Source: Desulfobulbaceae bacterium
Lineage (GTDB): Bacteria; Desulfobacterota; Desulfobulbia; Desulfobulbales; SURF-16
DNA length: 5,363 nt
Direction of reading: 5' to 3'
Assembly (NCBI GenBank): GCA_024763115.1
Contig: JANTGB010000186.1
Span: forward strand, 1-5,363
The translations under genes and the position numbers were made by a program. Shown one piece after another: positions 5,346 through 5,363 of the stretch. Each line of letters opens with the position of its first letter. The stretch's first letter is position 1. The notes under the pieces are model-generated. The model was not told the DNA's origin. It saw only the letters and a list, made by a program, of their open reading frames with translations, and did not search any database.

Positions 5346-5363
5346 AACGAATCTAAGGCACTG
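5343..5363 (+). CDS. Start of a forward ORF, possibly IS66 accessory protein TnpA (partial)
   Basis: Only seven codons (M-N-E-S-K-A-L) are present before the window ends. IS66 elements normally begin with tnpA, a short accessory ORF, followed by tnpB and the transposase tnpC; the position 75 bp after a GTAAGCG end fits. Seven residues cannot prove the family. The nearest purine-rich stretch upstream (GCAGG, 5333-5337) is a weak ribosome-binding site and is locked in the stem-loop. Confidence 0.3.

Larger units (their letters stand above)
5268..5363 (+). mobile_element. Probable left end of an IS66-family insertion sequence (cut by window edge)
   Basis: The terminus GTAAGCGTTCACC (5268-5280) begins with GTAA, the conserved start of IS66-family inverted repeats, many of which read GTAAGCG. 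A forward ORF starts 75 bp inside, matching the usual order of left repeat then tnpA. A strong stem-loop (5298-5345) separates the two. The other end and any 8-bp target duplication lie outside; the 8 bases before the presumed end are GGAAGGTA (5260-5267). The insertion would sit 55 bp upstream of mlaE and point away from it. Identification is by motif and layout only. Confidence 0.45.

Overview
The window is dominated by a reverse-strand set of genes for the Mla/Ttg2 (MCE-type) phospholipid transport system of a Gram-negative, double-membraned bacterium. In transcription order it reads mlaE (permease), mlaF (ATPase), mlaD (MCE protein), a lone cyclic-nucleotide-binding-domain gene, a 396-bp gap, mlaA fused to a C-terminal SPOR domain, a 153-bp gap, and mlaC. 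The short MlaD, the absence of a STAS-type MlaB, the extra CNB gene and the MlaA-SPOR fusion suggest Desulfobacterota (former Deltaproteobacteria) rather than an enterobacterium. That assignment is inference; there is no rRNA or other marker here.

Region by region. 1-64: no feature seen. 65-353: a foldback element whose ends pair with each other. It encloses seven 25-bp tandem repeats (87-261) and a long stem-loop (264-329). All seven wobble pairs in its two main stems are G-U on the + strand, which hints at a structured + strand RNA. 354-442: short sequence between that element and the 3' end of mlaC; only a small palindrome (380-390) and a weak 5-bp hairpin (360-379), no intrinsic terminator. 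443-1087: mlaC. 1088-1240: gap with small dyads. 1241-2341: mlaA-SPOR. 2342-2480: AT-rich leader of mlaA with a TATAAT box and repeated AGTAA/TTACT half-sites. 2481-2723: MITE-like insertion with perfect 10-bp terminal inverted repeats and a flanking TAATA duplication. 2738-5212: the tightly coupled mlaEFD-CNB cluster, with overlaps of 4, 4 and 1 nt. 5213-5267: short leader of mlaE. 5268-5363: probable left end of an IS66-family insertion sequence running off the window, with the first seven codons of a forward ORF.

How the genes work together. MlaE, MlaF and MlaD should form the inner-membrane ABC/MCE complex. MlaC is the periplasmic lipid shuttle and MlaA the outer-membrane component. The CNB protein has no DNA-binding domain and sits where other organisms carry small accessory subunits such as MlaB, so it is a candidate ligand-responsive partner of the transporter. 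The SPOR domain on MlaA could concentrate the outer-membrane part at septal peptidoglycan. The cluster appears to have been bracketed and split by mobile DNA: an IS66-type end 55 bp upstream of mlaE, a MITE between the CNB gene and mlaA, and a repeat/foldback element beyond mlaC.
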